From NCBI GenBank assembly GCA_037389465.1, contig JAZARR010000088.1, forward strand, positions 5,828,001-5,892,000: a stretch of 64,000 nt of DNA, read 5' to 3'. The DNA is from Baylisascaris procyonis. Its lineage: Eukaryota > Nematoda > Chromadorea > Rhabditida > Ascarididae. Shown piece after piece: positions 34,886 to 49,625 of this stretch. The notes beneath the pieces were generated by a model. That model saw only the letters and a list, made by a program, of their open reading frames with translations, had not been told where the DNA came from and did not search any database. Position 1 is the first letter of the stretch. Each line of letters begins with the position of its first letter. Made by a program: the position numbers and the translations under genes.

Positions 34886-37800
34886 GGTAGTGGCATCGTT
34901 AGGTAGTTGTGCACTCTTAGGCAACTGTACTTCAGAGGATTCGTTGGAATGCAAACGTTGAGGTGGAAGAAGAGTGTTCATAATGGAGATTGAATTTTTT
35001 TATGGCTGCGATGACTATTCTTTGCTAGAGAGTTAAATGTTTCTTCGCCATTGAAGAGAGCATTATAACTAACATTTGAGCAATGCTTTTTTGCAGTATT
35101 GTTTGGAATCGTTTTCTTCAAAGATCAGTTTCTTGCATAGTGTATTACCTTAGGTTTTTCATAAGACGACGAATTCTTCAACTTATACAAGTCATTATGT
35201 CCGTCAGCATTGTCTCAGCGTTTGTTCACATCGCTTATCTCAAATTTCATATTGTTTCAAGCAGTGTAAATTTGCCCTTTGCTTAGTTAAATAGGATCTT
35301 ATGTTAGCCAAGAGAGGAATGTTCTATTGCATATAGTCAGGGTATATAAAAATGCAGAAATTTGGAGCGTTTCAAGTGATCGAATATATTCAACTGGTCT
35401 CAGTAGCACTTCAAATGTTACACTTTTACGAGCCATACTCTAGATTGCTTCAGTGCTCATTGATCAAAGAATGATCTGCTCTGTACCACGATAGGGTTAA
35501 TGGCTGCGTTCATGTTTCATTGGCAACGCGAGCACCCCATAACGGTGTTGCATTCCTATTTGAAACCATCGTAGAGAATGTTTTTTTATTGACAATTTAG
35601 AGCAATCCTTCGAAAGATGTATTCAGTGTTTTATTTAGGAATGAGCTGTGATCAGTGATAGATGAAGATATGTGTGACTGCGCATAGGTTGTTTCATTTG
35701 CTGTATAACTATGCAGAAACGATCCGAGTTGAGTGAAATCCCTCATCATTCACTGCAGAAAGTCATCATATCATCACCATTATCATCTTTAAATGACCAT
35801 CAGTTTCGTCCTATTTATTCACTAATTTTCGAAAATGACCTTGTGAAGAGGTATGCTATCCACTGGGAATTTACGCATTTCAAGATGCTGTTATTCTTCA
35901 TTCGCCTCATTTGCTTGCTCGGATCGTTCCCTTATTTATTGTCAACGTCTCTGTTCGTTGAAAATAAACTCTTTTTTTTAAAAGTGCATTCCGCGCCGTT
36001 GCCTACCAGTTTCTGCTAATATTTTCATATATTTTAAATTTTCATTCACGCTTATGGAATCTTATAGTGTGCGCCTAGAGTATGTTAGTGTTTATAGAAG
36101 CATATCGTCCAATACAAAGGGCAAATTACTAGTTAAAAGAGGAATATATAAGATAGACCACATAGAGATAGCTATGAGTAATGAACGCATTAACACAAAT
36201 ATTTGCATTAGTATAGCGATTTCGATGTTTTATAACATTTACAATATTGCTTACTTTGAAATGATACAGTGCGCACCTAAATAAGCTTTTCTTTTTTGGG
36301 TAAATGATTCACATATAATGGCGTTATAGATTGGCATTGAGAATTGAATTGCTGTTGTATAGACGATAAACGTTCCACTGTTAGGGTAGTTAATGCATTT
36401 TTTTGCATTATCGGTTATCACCAAAGCCGATTTGTTGTAATTGATATGCCCATCTGTTCGTGATTGTATAGGAAGCATGCAGTCACCAATTCTTACTCGA
36501 ATATGCAATATGTTAACGAGTAACTTTGTCAGTTTTCGTTCACTTCTCAAACATATAGCTGTCAATAATCTAGATCATGATCGAAAAAGTGCTTTTTATT
36601 ACAGTTTCATGAAATAATACTCAGTGTTTTATTTAAAAATATGCAACACTGTGCAACATTATTAATATGCAGATTTAGGTTTTTACGTAATATTCTTTTC
36701 TAAAAAAATTTTCAATGTTAGTGCAATAGTCCATCTATTCTGCAATGAGCATGCTATTGGACACGGCTGCATAGCCTTATTATTTTTGCTCCATTTATGT
36801 ACTCTATTTCGATATTAATACAAGGTAACTGTAGCTGTGATGCGTTAAGTCTACATATATACGGATATGGTGATAGCATTGCTACTTGTGGACCATTTCG
36901 GTGTCCGCTGCTTAGTTTTTCATCGAGTTTTCCTATGCTACCTGTGCACAATCCCCGTTCCCCTATGCTCATCTTCCAAACATTTTTGTTAAGCGCAATA
37001 TATACAGGCAAATTTTTATGTGGTTGACGCATCCATTTCCGATATGTACCTCCTTAATGGGAACTTTGATTGGTGAAATTTTGCTTATCTATTAACGTCT
37101 GAATTTTTGTCTGATAGGTGTTGAGACTTTGAGGGTAGAGGGGGGGGGTATCGTTTTGAGTACTTGTAAAACGATTAAACGGAAGGACCGGGCGCTTAAA
37201 TGCAATAAGAAATGACCGCAAATATTCAATCCAACAAGTTTAGATAAGTTTTTCTCAATGATGCAATGGAACTGTCCACTTTATTTATGACCCTTTATAT
37301 ATTCTAATGCGTATAAAAAGAAAAGAGCATTATGCTGTTTCCACGATTTCTAGACGTCTTCTCTTGTTCATCTATGCTTTCCTCCTTTGCCGTTTCGCCT
37401 TTAGTTGCTGCCTCGGTGATGATGCTAAAAACTATTTTCACTATAGGTTATTTCATGACGTTTCATTGTATTTATCAACAATTATTCTGTAGTCAATTAA
37501 CTATAAGAGTAGATTTACTTTATGTTACTTTGAAATGGATTTTTAATTCGATGAGTTCGTAGTGATCAACTTTGTGTGAGTGGGTAAATTACTCACGAAT
37601 TATAATTCACTCTGAATTATAATGAACGGTATTCACCATCAATTATAAAACACTCTGAATTATAATGAACGGCATTCACCATCTTTCGTTGGGGCGGTGC
37701 ATCACATAACACAAGCACACAATAAGGGCAAAATACAATTGCGACACAAACCTTCACTGTATCGTTCTTACTAGATCTTTCTATGTTTCATTGTTGAAAG

Positions 37801-40800
37801 TACCCTTTATGCGAATACTTCTCTGCTTCCAATTCAATATTCTCTCTTCGTGCTGCTTCTCTTTTCTGGATTTTTGCCTTCCACCTATATATTCGTTTCT
37901 TGCACTCATTTATCATATTCGATATTATCAGCGGTGCTGTGGATATTTCAAATGATGCGTATATTTCAACTGAACTTCTATTATTAGATTGATGCTTGAG
38001 TATATGCGCATAGCTGTAGCTTTCATGTTGGGATAACAGGTTTAGTTCATTCAACATAACAAGCCCAAATAGCTCACTTTTGCCAACTTAGAGCTTATTC
38101 CATTAGATTTGTTAGAATGCCGGTCTGCGCGAACTTATTTTTGACGACAGGGTCTCGGAGTCAACTGCTCTAAGCGAACCAATTCGTGACCGTCTGCTTA
38201 ATGACTCTTTAATTAGTTCTTTGATTATGCTCAATAACGAAGTGAAATTGACTTCGAAACTAGATGAGACTGACCAAGAAGACCGATATGAACAATGAAA
38301 TAAATGAATAGCATTGAATAGTAGATGGCTTTATGTCGTCTTACAAGTTTATACTTACATCTTTATTAATTTGAAGCACATCAGCACGGTGTAGAATTCA
38401 TTAACGTTAACGATTGCTCAGAGGTATTCATTATTCGATTGCCGTTTTCATTGATGCACTTTGTTTGGAGCAATAATCATCATATACGGGTTTTTCCCTT
38501 CCTTCTATTTCTTGTTGTCTCTTTCTTTCTTTCTCTCTTTCTATAGCTAGCGATCGGAAATTAATGTTTTGTGAACCTGATTTCTTGACTTAGTGATGTT
38601 TTTTTGGGAGGGGTCTTTTTCTCTTTCTCTCAGAAAAACTTAAGACCGGTTCTTCGGGATTTTTGCCTTAAAAAGATGTGACAACGTTGATTAAGAGCCG
38701 AAATTCGATTGCATATGAACAAATATTTATAGCTGTTAGCAGAAGTGAAACTGTGTTCATAATGTGTGCGGTTTCGATTGCTTCTTTAAAAACACTGCTG
38801 TGAGCCTTCCTCTAAATATGGTAATTGCTCAGCGCCATACTACTTCTTTTTTAAATTAGTTGCGTTCTTTAGGTTATATTATTATTGTTATTATTATTAT
38901 AATGCATTTTAAAATACGATCAATTGTTATGATGTCAAAGCTGACAATATATTTCAAAAATTACATAATTATATCGTCTATGAAAAAGAAATTGCTAAGA
39001 GGTTATTTCCAAGAATTGCATTGATATATACTAAAATTGCACTTTGATAGGTGGATGTGATTTATTCAACGCATTGAGATATGCCACTCAAAACAGGCTT
39101 CGAATTGTGCAGTGTGGGAGATATCCCGCTGCTTTTGTTGAATGCTGCATTCACTTGCCCCACTATCTTCAATGAACATTTTCAAGCACATTGATGTAAA
39201 AAAGCAGTTGATCTGTCCCTACGATCACCAGTGAAGGGTGTGTCAGCATAGTTTGTGCATATATTACACTGCTGTGCTTGTCGTAAGTTGCTGTCTAGTG
39301 CAGTCTGTCGGTATTCTCTCGTTTTCATTCTTTGATTCATCCCATGCAGCAAGTTGTCGTTGTGTTGTTCTATCGTGCTGAATGTTTGTGTTGTTGTATG
39401 TCTATCATCTATTTCGTTTGCAGTTTCAACTTAGCTAGATATCAATTACGATAGAGTTTTCTATAGGAGTGCATTACCAATGCAATTTTCGATTAATGCC
39501 TCTGCAGTGCTATTTATGGAATATTCAATCATATTTCAAGCGCACACCAGGAATAAGGCTTCATTTTTGAGTATTTACCTGCTATTCGAACGAGTGAATG
39601 TTTTCCAATTTTTCACTTCCTTTATGCTATGAACTCAATATTGCGAAATATATAGTGACCTTTGAACTTGACTTATATTTGCTTGATTGTATTAACCCAC
39701 ATAGAAAGGTTGTCATTGAAGTTATTGGTTTGTGGTTAGGGCAATTATGCATCACTTACTAATTACTGCTATTTGTCTTTTAAGGTAAATATTCGCTGAT
39801 TATTGTTATAGTGGAGTTCGTTGTTTTGTAGATTTTAGCAGTGAATGCATGTGAACTGCATCGCAACTATGAACAAATCACTGATGAAATATGCTTTATT
39901 TCGGTTCACGAATCTCCATACTTTTGCAATTGGTAGCACTACTCAGCGTATGATATCTTTAAAATTAGTTTGCTGTTTTAACTCACTATTGTATCGACCA
40001 GATGCTATTAACCTATTTTGGGTGGTCACATAGAAGCTTATTTGATCGCAAATTGTGGTAATTGATTTGCGCAGATTTATGAAAAGTCTGCCTGGGCAAA
40101 GGTTATTTGGTCAGCTTGTTGGCAACTGTCAGTCTCTCTGCAACTAAACGTCGAATCTTTAGAATTGAATTGCGAGGAATGCCTTTCGAATCTAATTCAT
40201 AACAGCATATACGTCCAAGGTTTTCTTTTTATTTGTATTTACGATTACGTTAGGTACTCCACTCATCGGCTTATTTTTGCTCATTTTTTGCTTTGAGAAG
40301 CTGTTAGAGTGTCTTCAATGAGACCACCTACCTTGTCGTACTTTCGTAGTGTTTCCAAACGACAGCGCAAATTGAAAAGCCAGAATCCTCTCACAAGTGT
40401 GACACAGTTACTATCTGAGCTGCAAAATTCAATTTGCACTCATTGGTGAACGACTTTTATCACATTCACAGGTAGCAATCGCACAAGTGTTTTGCCGTCT
40501 ATGATAAGCTGTAAACCGCTTTCTCTTGTCTGTGGATTGTCTCAAATTAGGGTTTAAACCGTTCAAGAATCGAAGATAGTTATATGAAAACACTGAATTT
40601 ACAGCTATCGGGTCTTTTTGTCATGCATAGGGCAGTCTTTCTGTATATGCTAGCAGCAGCTTTTGCATCTTTGTGCACATATTTCAATTGCGCACTGTTG
40701 AGAGTATTATTTGGCAATTGGTGAATTTGGAATTTTATGCAAATAGATGGTGATACGTGAAATTTATCGTTCAATTTAATGAAGGAAATCAGTGACCCCT

Positions 40801-42721
40801 AAATTTTTGTTACAAATGGTACTCCAAAAATGTTCAAAATTTGAGAAGGAAATGCATATCGATCATTATAGATCATATGGTGAACTGCGCACACTTTGTA
40901 GATGGCATTCAATTTCTACGTCTATAGTTGGCTGTTAACCAAATTTTGAGTTTTTTAAACGTTAGTTTGCTTGATGTGAGCTGGATGACCGCTGACCTGA
41001 GTTAATTGTTGATGAAGTTTTCTTCGAAATTTAACTTTTACAACTGAGTGGGGACATTGCTCAAACCAATCTTTCGAAATGCATCGAGAATTTTTTTCTT
41101 TTCTTTGAAATGGGGCATCTCAAGGTTCATGGGGTGTACGGATAGAAGCGAATTGTATAAACGATAGGGGACTTCCCCCCCCTCCCCAAAAAAAGTGTCT
41201 TTTGAACTGTTCAATTGCCACAAAAGAAAACCGAGGGATCCAAACCGATAAGAAGAGTTTTGGAAGGAAAAGAGAAAGACGTCTTTTGGTGAAGAAATCG
41301 AGCTTCTTGAATGGTTTATATTTTCTTCGTAAAGTAACCGAGCCTTCTAAACAAGATGGCGCATTTTGATGACCCGTCTACAGAGGACTGACCGTTACCT
41401 CATAATGTTGGTGGTCGAATGTGGTCACTTATTACAGTCGGCTTTTTTTTGGTCTTAGAAAATTCGAACCCACTCCACATCTCCGCACATTTTTGGCTTT
41501 GGTTATTGATGATATCTGTTCTCAAAAGCCATTCCTTTATCAAGGTGTCCAACAGGTCACATCACATGCTTGATTATCTTCATGTAGGTTCTACTTGAAC
41601 TTTAGCCCTCTTACTATGCTAATGAAGAAAAATGTTAGCAGCTCTCTTTTCCTTTCTCTTCTGTTTTCGCTCATTATGGCGGGGTCGGTTAAGAAAATTA
41701 TGTGCCTGTTCCGATATCGGAGAGGTTGGATATCAGATGAAGTCTCATCTGCTGTACGTTTTCACCCGTTCTCTATATGTCTTTTGCTTTGACGTTTGGT
41801 GATCTCTGCTCTTATATGTTATGAAGTCAAGAGTGATGCGTAGGGGAGTGGGATTTGATATGCTGCAACTTTTGAACCAAAGCAATCCCTTGCATATAGA
41901 AATGCATTCTTGTCAGCCATTTGCATCTTTCCAGTTCATGAGGCAAGGTGTAAATTATGGTCGTAAATTTTGGCATTCATAGTTCTAAAAGTCTAAACAA
42001 CTAGTATTTTGCAGTAATTTGACTTTTTTAGCCCTTATAGATTTATCGATGAGGAGCCAAAATCTCTATTCTCTGAACTATTTATGCCTAGACTATGAGA
42101 CTGAAATGAGATTCCAAACTATTGTTTTTTTTATCACTAATGATCTAACAACTTTTGGTGAAATAAATTTGCTTGATAACACATTTGCTGATAATATATG
42201 TTAAGCGTTAAGGTGTTTTGAGTGAATGAATGATATAGGAAACTGGACTGAAAGGCTTTTGAGAAATAACCCATCTGGACCTATTTGAGTGCGAAGTTTA
42301 TTAGTATGCGAAGCGATCAGTGCTTACGCGGTGCCGCTGCTCATACGTTGCACGTGATTGAAATTCGATGCTGATATTAACAAAGGGCTCATGGCCTTTT
42401 ATTCTTTTCTTTTTTTTCCCTGATAGGAATTTTTACTTCCCGATAGGAATAAACGGCTCGTGGTTGATTGGATCGAGAACTAGCAAGAACAAAATTGAGC
42501 ATCCCATTTATGAGGTTCAATTCTTATAATATCGTTCAAATATTTGCAATAAATGTTCTTTAACGGCCATTCGCGAGCGTTGTAATTTTCGTGTTTACCT
42601 TGAAACTTTTTGAATTTCTTCTAGACACTTACGAGTTGCGGAGTTGCGTTGTTGTAATTATATTTGAGTAACCACTGGTCTACTTTAATGTTCGATATGG
42701 TGTTATTGTGAAGTGTTGCAG

Positions 42722-43648
42722 GATCCTGCTAGGGCATATACGGAAGCTGCAAGTTATGCAAACGGCAGGGACAATGCGAACTGATGCGTGGTCATACGAA
42801 TTTCTTCAATGGCAAATGGGGGCCTATCTTGTGGCCAATATAAATTCATCAATTCGACAGGTAGGTGCAGTTGTTTCACTTCGACTTCTCATTATTTCTA
42901 TTCTTTTGTCATTCAAGGACTTGTGTCTGTCTCGGGCATAGATCCTTTGAATGCTGCTAATACAGTTCATTCTTTTAGCTTTACAACGCTGACCCCTGTA
43001 GTCTGAAAGGATGTTGCTCATCTGTAGGTACTCAGTGGGCTTAAATGATATGACTTATCACAGTTGCGCCTCCAATCCCATTATACCATTACGACACATG
43101 GGATCGAGCGGCGGCACGTACAGCAAATACAGTAATCGAAATCGGGCGCGGGCTGATAGAATATCAGAGGAAGGTACTGGGAAACGGTATGTTCTCATCA
43201 CGCGCTCGCATGCGATCGTGTAGCACGTCTCTCCCTAATTTGGGAGTTTCGAAGCCTGTAAAAGTGCTGTGCGTCTCTTAACTAAAGGGAGCATGGGGGA
43301 AGGTTACGTATTTGTGATCTGAGTAGCATTTTCGAAAATTGAGTGATTTCTTAGTATGCCTAGATGAGGCTCCGTTTTATAGGGGATGGAAACACCAATG
43401 AAGCAAAATTTTTCCCTCCATTTTCGTTGAGGTGTCAAGACTTTCATAGCAGCGACGATTTGAAATAAGGTGTGTACGGAACTGGTGAGGATCTTTTACG
43501 GCTGGTGGACCCATGAATGATTTTTCAGTCATTCGCAGGCGAAGCATTCCGTCATCCTGCAGATGAGCCGGCGTTTCCTGCTCGGGCTAGGAATGACCTC
43601 ACTCCGGCGGCCGGGTATAGAGAGAAGGGTGCTCAGTGGTGGAACTGA
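42722..43648 (+). CDS. Unknown gene, four exons, B block unit 2
   Basis: The duplicate of the unit 1 set at 42722-42860, 43002-43027, 43064-43173 and 43539-43648, with the same sequence as far as read. If the gene is real, the genome carries two identical 3' portions in tandem. Confidence 0.4.
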
Positions 43649-45018
43649 TGAATTACCAGCCCTTGAGTTCCGGAGGGATTCACTTTCGTTGGAGCGCCTC
43701 TTCGTTCAGGGAGGAAATTGATGGGGAAAAATCGCTGTTTTGATGTCTAGAATGAAGTTCGTCGGGCTTTTGCGAAAATCCAGAGCTGGGGTTCTTCTCT
43801 TTCTTGCTGTTCACTTTTACTCATAAGGAGAGTGGGAAGCATTTCTTTCGCATTCCATGACATCGACTCCTCAATTTAATCAAAACGACCTCTTCTCGCG
43901 TCATCTGTTTTCACGTCTTTCACTTAAATATGTGATTGGGAACACATAAACTATGAGAAGTTAATTTTTTTTTCATTGTGCACTGCACTGCATTAAAAAG
44001 TGGATCCTTCCGGAAATGAAAGCCTTATATGACTTTGTATTTTTACTAGCTAGCCACTAGCCATGCTTCTTTCGTAATTTGCAACTTCTGAGTTCTATCT
44101 AAACGAGGCAAGCACTTCACAAAATAGGTGGTACAGTACTGTCCTCACAGGAAACTATTGATATATTCATCGCTTGTTGGTAATAGGAAGTGAAAAAAAA
44201 TTTTTTGAGAAAGGTGAAAAGTTTAGCAGTAAGATCGATGGCTCACTAAATGATTTGATTTGCATAATATGGTTTACAGTTCGTTCGACGATGCCTATGC
44301 CTAGCGCTTCGCTTCCTTTGGCTTCGATGCTCGGTATATGGAGAATGGATGTGAATGGTTTGTTTCGTTTTGCATCATTACCAAGTGGAGAAGACGTTTG
44401 TGATGTTATATGTAATATTTTTATGGGACGTCATATGTTTGTTTTATGCAATACAGTGAATCGCAACAATTTTATTCATTTCAATAAATGAGGCATTGCA
44501 AAGAAGTTTAGTTTAAAATCGTCTATTTGAATGAGTAAGAAACCAAAAGATAAAATAAACGCTTAACGAAATGTTTTAGTGGAAAATTTTCTTTTTAGAC
44601 GGAAAACTCAGTTGTTGTTGGATTTTTCGTTGTATTGATATTTTTGTCTGATGTTTCACTTTCATAATTCAAATGCTTCAAAAACTATTTCTTTGAAAGA
44701 ATGCGTGAGTGGAGGGTTTGCCGAATTGGAACACGATATTGGGCGTATTGCTCAGGAACTTTATAGTCTGTAGGGGAAGGAATAAGTAGCCTACTTGAGT
44801 GATGTATCTGAGTGTTGGTTTTACAAGTTCCATCTTATTTTTATTGCGACAACTCGATTTATTGAGTTATATGATTGCAAAGATGAATCATTTTTGTGAA
44901 TGCGTGGAGCGTTGAAGTTGAATTTTAGAGATTGTTTTCGATTATCAAAAAACCCTTAAAATCTCAGCCGTCACAACTAGTGGATGGAATTGTGAAGGTA
45001 AAAACACATCTAATTCAG

Positions 45019-45338
45019 GAACTCGAAATCGGGTTACCGACTATTTGCTTGGTTTTCGCAGCGATGGTTGTGAGGAGACGCTAACGATCTCGCTTGAAGA
45101 TCCGTTGATGTTCGTTACACAAAGCATCAATTTAACGTATGCTCATTTCACAGTTTTCTATCAGTTTCTTTCTCTAAAAAAGCTGAATTATAACAAAGGC
45201 AGGGATCGAACTGATTTCATGATGAAGGTTGATCTTCCATTCTTAGAGGGAAAGTGGAGTTTGCTATCTGTTGACTTGTCGTTCTCTCGTTCTCTAATAG
45301 GGTCTATTCCTGTTGAAAGTGCAGAACTATCCTTGTAG
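45019..45338 (+). CDS. Unknown coding segment, B block unit 2
   Basis: The second copy of the segment at 30681-31000, same frame and same stop. Confidence 0.35.
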
Positions 45339-46156
45339 CGACCACCAACCAGATAACCGATATGAACAAGTACGGATATGGGAGACGTTGGTTGTTACTA
45401 TGAATAGCATCCAGTAAGCCCAGTTGGCGTTTCAGTTTGCTTCGAGCATCCAATTTCTTTCAGCATTGCTCTGAAGAACAATGCATGCTCTGCCATGATG
45501 TCAATCCTTTTCAGTCTTTCACACTGAGAGTTTGATTCCAGTCAAAAAAGGTTGAACAATGTCATGTGATCATTATTCGCGTCCTCATCGAGGATATGGC
45601 ATAATTTCTGAACTAGGCCACACAATGAGAAAATTCATTAGCAGTGGCAAAATTTTTATACGGGGATACGGCCTTGAAATGTAGTCGTTGTTAGTGGGAA
45701 GAGTGATGACGAGGTGCTTTCAGATGGTGAAGCCAACCTATGTATCGGAATCATTTCCAAGTACTCATGTCGGAAAGTTCTTTAAACTGTACTAAAAAGG
45801 AGGATTTCGGCAAACAAAAAAAGTGGGCTGTATACTCGCCCATTGCCTAAGGCCTCCTTACTGAGCCTTTCGAAATAAAAGACATCCACACTGGCTCAAA
45901 CAAAGGCAATTGCAGGGGTTGAGAAACCTTGGGAATGCTTTCCTGAAATTTTTTGATCTTAGGGAACTGGAAATGGAGATACCGCCGCTTTTTTATAATA
46001 TTGGCAAAGTTGTTCCGATGCATAGCACTAATTTTGAATGAAACCGATTCTGTGCAAAGTTATATTTTTGCTAAATGGTGGAATCTTCTCAAATGATCCA
46101 ATATTTTCATTTTTGAGTATTTGTTCAAAAAAAGAGTGTCGGATAGATATTTGCAG

Positions 46157-46274
46157 ATCGATTGCGATAAGAAGGCCGATCCAGAGGACGAACCCGTTCT
46201 ACAAGGTGTTGTGACCATCAGGAATCGTCCCGACGAGGCACAACTAGTGGCTGTCAGCTCCGTCAGCAATTTCG
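46157..46274 (+). CDS. Unknown exon, acidic, B block unit 2
   Basis: The identical second copy of the exon at 31819-31936; the possible terminal exon is at 47089-47129. Confidence 0.5.
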
Positions 46275-47769
46275 GTAAAGACCTTCTTTTCCTCCTACAC
46301 TCTCAAAAATGCCAGAAAAGGATCGCAAATGCTAGAAATATTCGAAAGATAATTGCAACTAGAGAGAGCATCGATGATTTTAGTCGTCGTAGAATTCATG
46401 TGAATTTAGAAGTGATTTCTTGTAATATTGGGGTGGTGGTTGATTGGATCGAAAACTAGCAAGAACGAAATTGAGCATCCCATTTGCGATGTTCAGTTTT
46501 TATAATATCGTTCAAATATTGGCAATAAATATTCTTTAACGACCATTCGCGAGCATTGAATTTCTCATCAATGAAGGAGGCTCTTGTTTTTTGTGCTTTT
46601 CATTCATCGATGAATTTATTGATAGACGATTGTTGGTGAATGCAGCAGAATTGCATCACTAAAATAGAATTGATTTGTGTCATCCTAATTGATCCTAGAA
46701 GGCCATTATTTTTTGTTATCATAGAGATGCGGTTTGTTCGCTTATTGAATATCCACTTAGAGCATGCAACAGTTGCTTAGAAATTGCGTGCAGTCAGGAA
46801 ATTTGTGAATGAAAACTTTGGCAACAAATTCCTTTTGAAGGAAGGAAAGTGTTTTGAGCGGTCCATTTCAAAGAGCGTTTCGGAAAAACCCTTCGAAATA
46901 ATGCATGGGTAGGGAATTTAGGGTTTGCGAAGCCTTTGAAAATAACTTTTGGCAGTATTCCACTGCAATATATGACATTTTGAACACATGAAAGAAGTCG
47001 TCGATGTTCATTTTCGATAGAAAGCGGTAAGGGATATTGAGAAGTGTTATTATTCCTTTCGAATTTCGAAATATTCGTTCTTTTGCAGTGATAAGTAATG
47101 TTTCTAAAGGGACGGGCAGGATCTGCTAGGAGCGAACGAAGCTGTGGCGGACGAATCGAATGAAGTCTGTTTTATCAGCAACCAGCTGCAATAGCCGTGG
47201 ACAAGACGATCGATCAGTGAAGTCGAAGATGTTTTCTTCGTTATTCTTAAGGTGAGTCTTTCGAAATCATATGGTTTTCTGGAAGGTCATTTATGAAAAC
47301 TACGGAGAGGGAACTCTGAGAGACTTTATTTTGAGTCTTCGAATTTGCAAAGGAACTTTTTTGATTCTGAAAAGTTTCTCGAATTCTGAGCGTGAATTTT
47401 ATAAAGCGAACATTTAACTTATTGGTTGTACTTCGGAGGTAAATACAAATTACTTTATGAAGGAATTTCTCTTTATTAGCGGTTGCGTTGTCTTTATAGT
47501 TAACTATATGGATGCATAATCACGAACAGTGCCCTGACTATCATGATAGTTGGTTGTGGTTGTCCGATAAAACTCATGTTTTTGAAACGACTCATGATTT
47601 TACTCGAGTTAGAGGCAAACTAGTTCAGAGATACCATGTCTAACCTTGACCACATCGGTGAACGTTGAACGAGAATATCAACTTTATTTCTGGCTACCAC
47701 CCTTTCCATGGCCTCTAACTATAAGAACATGGGTTATATGATCCCCTAGATTTAAGTCTCAGACTTCAT

Positions 47770-48320
47770 TCAGAAATTGCTCAGAAAATTTTCCACGCTG
47801 AACCCACTGTTCAACTCTTCACCGCAAAATACGTTTGAGGAGTACCCTGATCTGCTCTCTCGTCTGCAAATAGCCTCTAAGAGTTCATGGTTCTTGTAAA
47901 CATTAACACCCAAAAAATTAAATGAGGGCTTGTATCTGCCTATCAAAAGAACCCATATTGACCACTGGGTTACCAGTGTATAACCCATTTGCCAGAATTG
48001 TGTAATTGCCTGATCTGCAACCAGTTTGACTATATGAGTCCTAATGCCCCCTAAGATCATCGTTATTTTTCAGGGTATCACTTACCGGCGATTTAAACGC
48101 TGTATGCTGCGTGGGATCAGCATTCTCTGTGTTCTTCTTGATGTTGTATTCTTGTTGAAGTTTGGTACCTCATGACTCTGAGTTTAGGTTTTGTAATAAT
48201 ACTTCTGCTACTATTACCACTAACACTGAATAATAGAAGCAGAGACTGAGATGCCAAATCTTGGAAAGGAAAGGGTGGACTACCCAGAGCCTCAGAGATG
48301 CCCGTCATATGATGGATCAT
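47770..48320 (-). mobile_element. Degenerate retroelement gag-like ORF pair, copy 3
   Basis: The third copy. Frames 48117-48320 and 47770-48060 are separated by extra substitutions and indels around 48040-48140, so this is the most decayed version. Confidence 0.22.
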
Positions 48321-48919
48321 TTATAGATCTATGTTTTGTGGGCCTATGCTTTTCCATTTGCACACTGAAATTCTCGTATTCAGTTTTCTTAACGAAATAA
48401 GTGCCAGATTCCTCTTGACAGCCGTTCACGTAGTAACTCCAATATGCTTAGGTGTTATTTATGCATCAACTTGTTGTTCACATTCCAACGTGTTTATTGC
48501 GTTAAATGTTGTATAATTGATTGGAAACATCGAGTCTAACATTTATTTCGAGTCGATTTCCTCTTTTTTGTGAACTCAGTACTACTTTGGCTATGTTTCT
48601 AGTCTGTATTTTTATTGTTTTATGCTTATTTGTTGTTTTTTTTTTGCCCTTCCTTTTGCTAAAAATTATTCCATTGCTTGAATTAATGAATTTATTCAAT
48701 ATTTTTTTCCATCTCTCATATATCGGTTTTGCGATCATTTATTGCCAGATGTCTGCACACAAATTTCCATAATCGTATATTGAAAATTTTCTGAGCAAAC
48801 TTTTCAAATGAAACAAAAACGAACATTATAATAGCGGTCTGTTGCAACGATAATGATCGCCGAATCATTTGTGATTGTGTTCTTTTATGTGATCGCAATT
48901 GGCATAATGATCGGTGATA

Positions 48920-49205
48920 TGTTAGAGGGGCATATATAAGTGGTTTATCTGCATGGCGAGCTCATTGTTTGTATTTAATCGTGCTCGAAGTAGCGTTGCG
49001 GGCAATATTGCCCTTCATCAAGCAACGCGTGGGGTGTCGATGTTGATTCGAGCGAGCTCGACGATGCCGTAGTCGTTGCCTATTCGATAGCCTTTCTCCT
49101 TTTTGTTTTCTATCGTTGTTGAATGTTTATACGATAGTTTATGTGTGTTGTTAGTTTTGAAATTGTGATGCAAATAAACCATTGGGAATTCAATTTATCG
49201 ACTTA
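48920..49205 (+). promoter_or_regulatory. LTR-like TATA to poly(A) block, unit 3
   Basis: The diverged copy keeps the TATATAAG box, the intact palindrome (49000-49013) and AATAAA, although bases between them changed (for example CTCGAGGTGG to CTCGAAGTAG). Confidence 0.35.
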
Positions 49206-49460
49206 CTTGGTAGTGGCATCGTTAGGTAGTTGTGCACTCTTAGGCAACTGTACTTCAGAGGATTCGTTGGAATGCAAACGTTGAGGTGGAAGAAGAGTGT
49301 TCATAATGGAGATTGAATTTTTTTATGGCTGCGATGACTATTCTTTGCTAGAGAGTTAAATGTTTCTTCGCCATTGAAGAGAGCATTATAACTAACATTT
49401 GAGCAATGCTTTTTTGCAGTATTGTTTGGAATCGTTTTCTTTAAAGATCAGTTTCTTGCA

Positions 49461-49625
49461 TAGTGTATTACCTTAGGTTCTTTTCAAAAGACGACAAATC
49501 CTTCAACTCCTTCAATAGTGTATTACCTTAGGTTCTTTTCAAAAGACGACAAATCTGGTAGGCAACGGCGCGGAATGCACATTTAAAAAAAAGTTCATTT
49601 TCAACGAACAGAGACGTTGACAATT
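49461..49625. repeat. Unit 3 insertion: local duplication plus inverted templated copy
   Basis: TAGTGTATTACCTTAGGTTC plus about 20 further bases occurs twice (49461-49500 and 49516-49555). It is followed by about 70 bp (49554-49624) that is the reverse complement of 50379-50450. Units 1 and 2 lack both parts. Confidence 0.9.

Larger units (their letters stand above)
33420..47757. repeat. Tandem unit 2 (A2+B2), 14.34 kb
   Basis: The second full copy. Block A2 is 33420-39441 and B2 39442-47757. The offset from unit 1 drifts from 14344 to 14342 to 14338 bp. The last two steps match a shorter poly-G run (near 37141) and a shorter poly-C run (near 41177). The first few hundred bp match unit 3, not unit 1. 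Confidence 0.97.
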
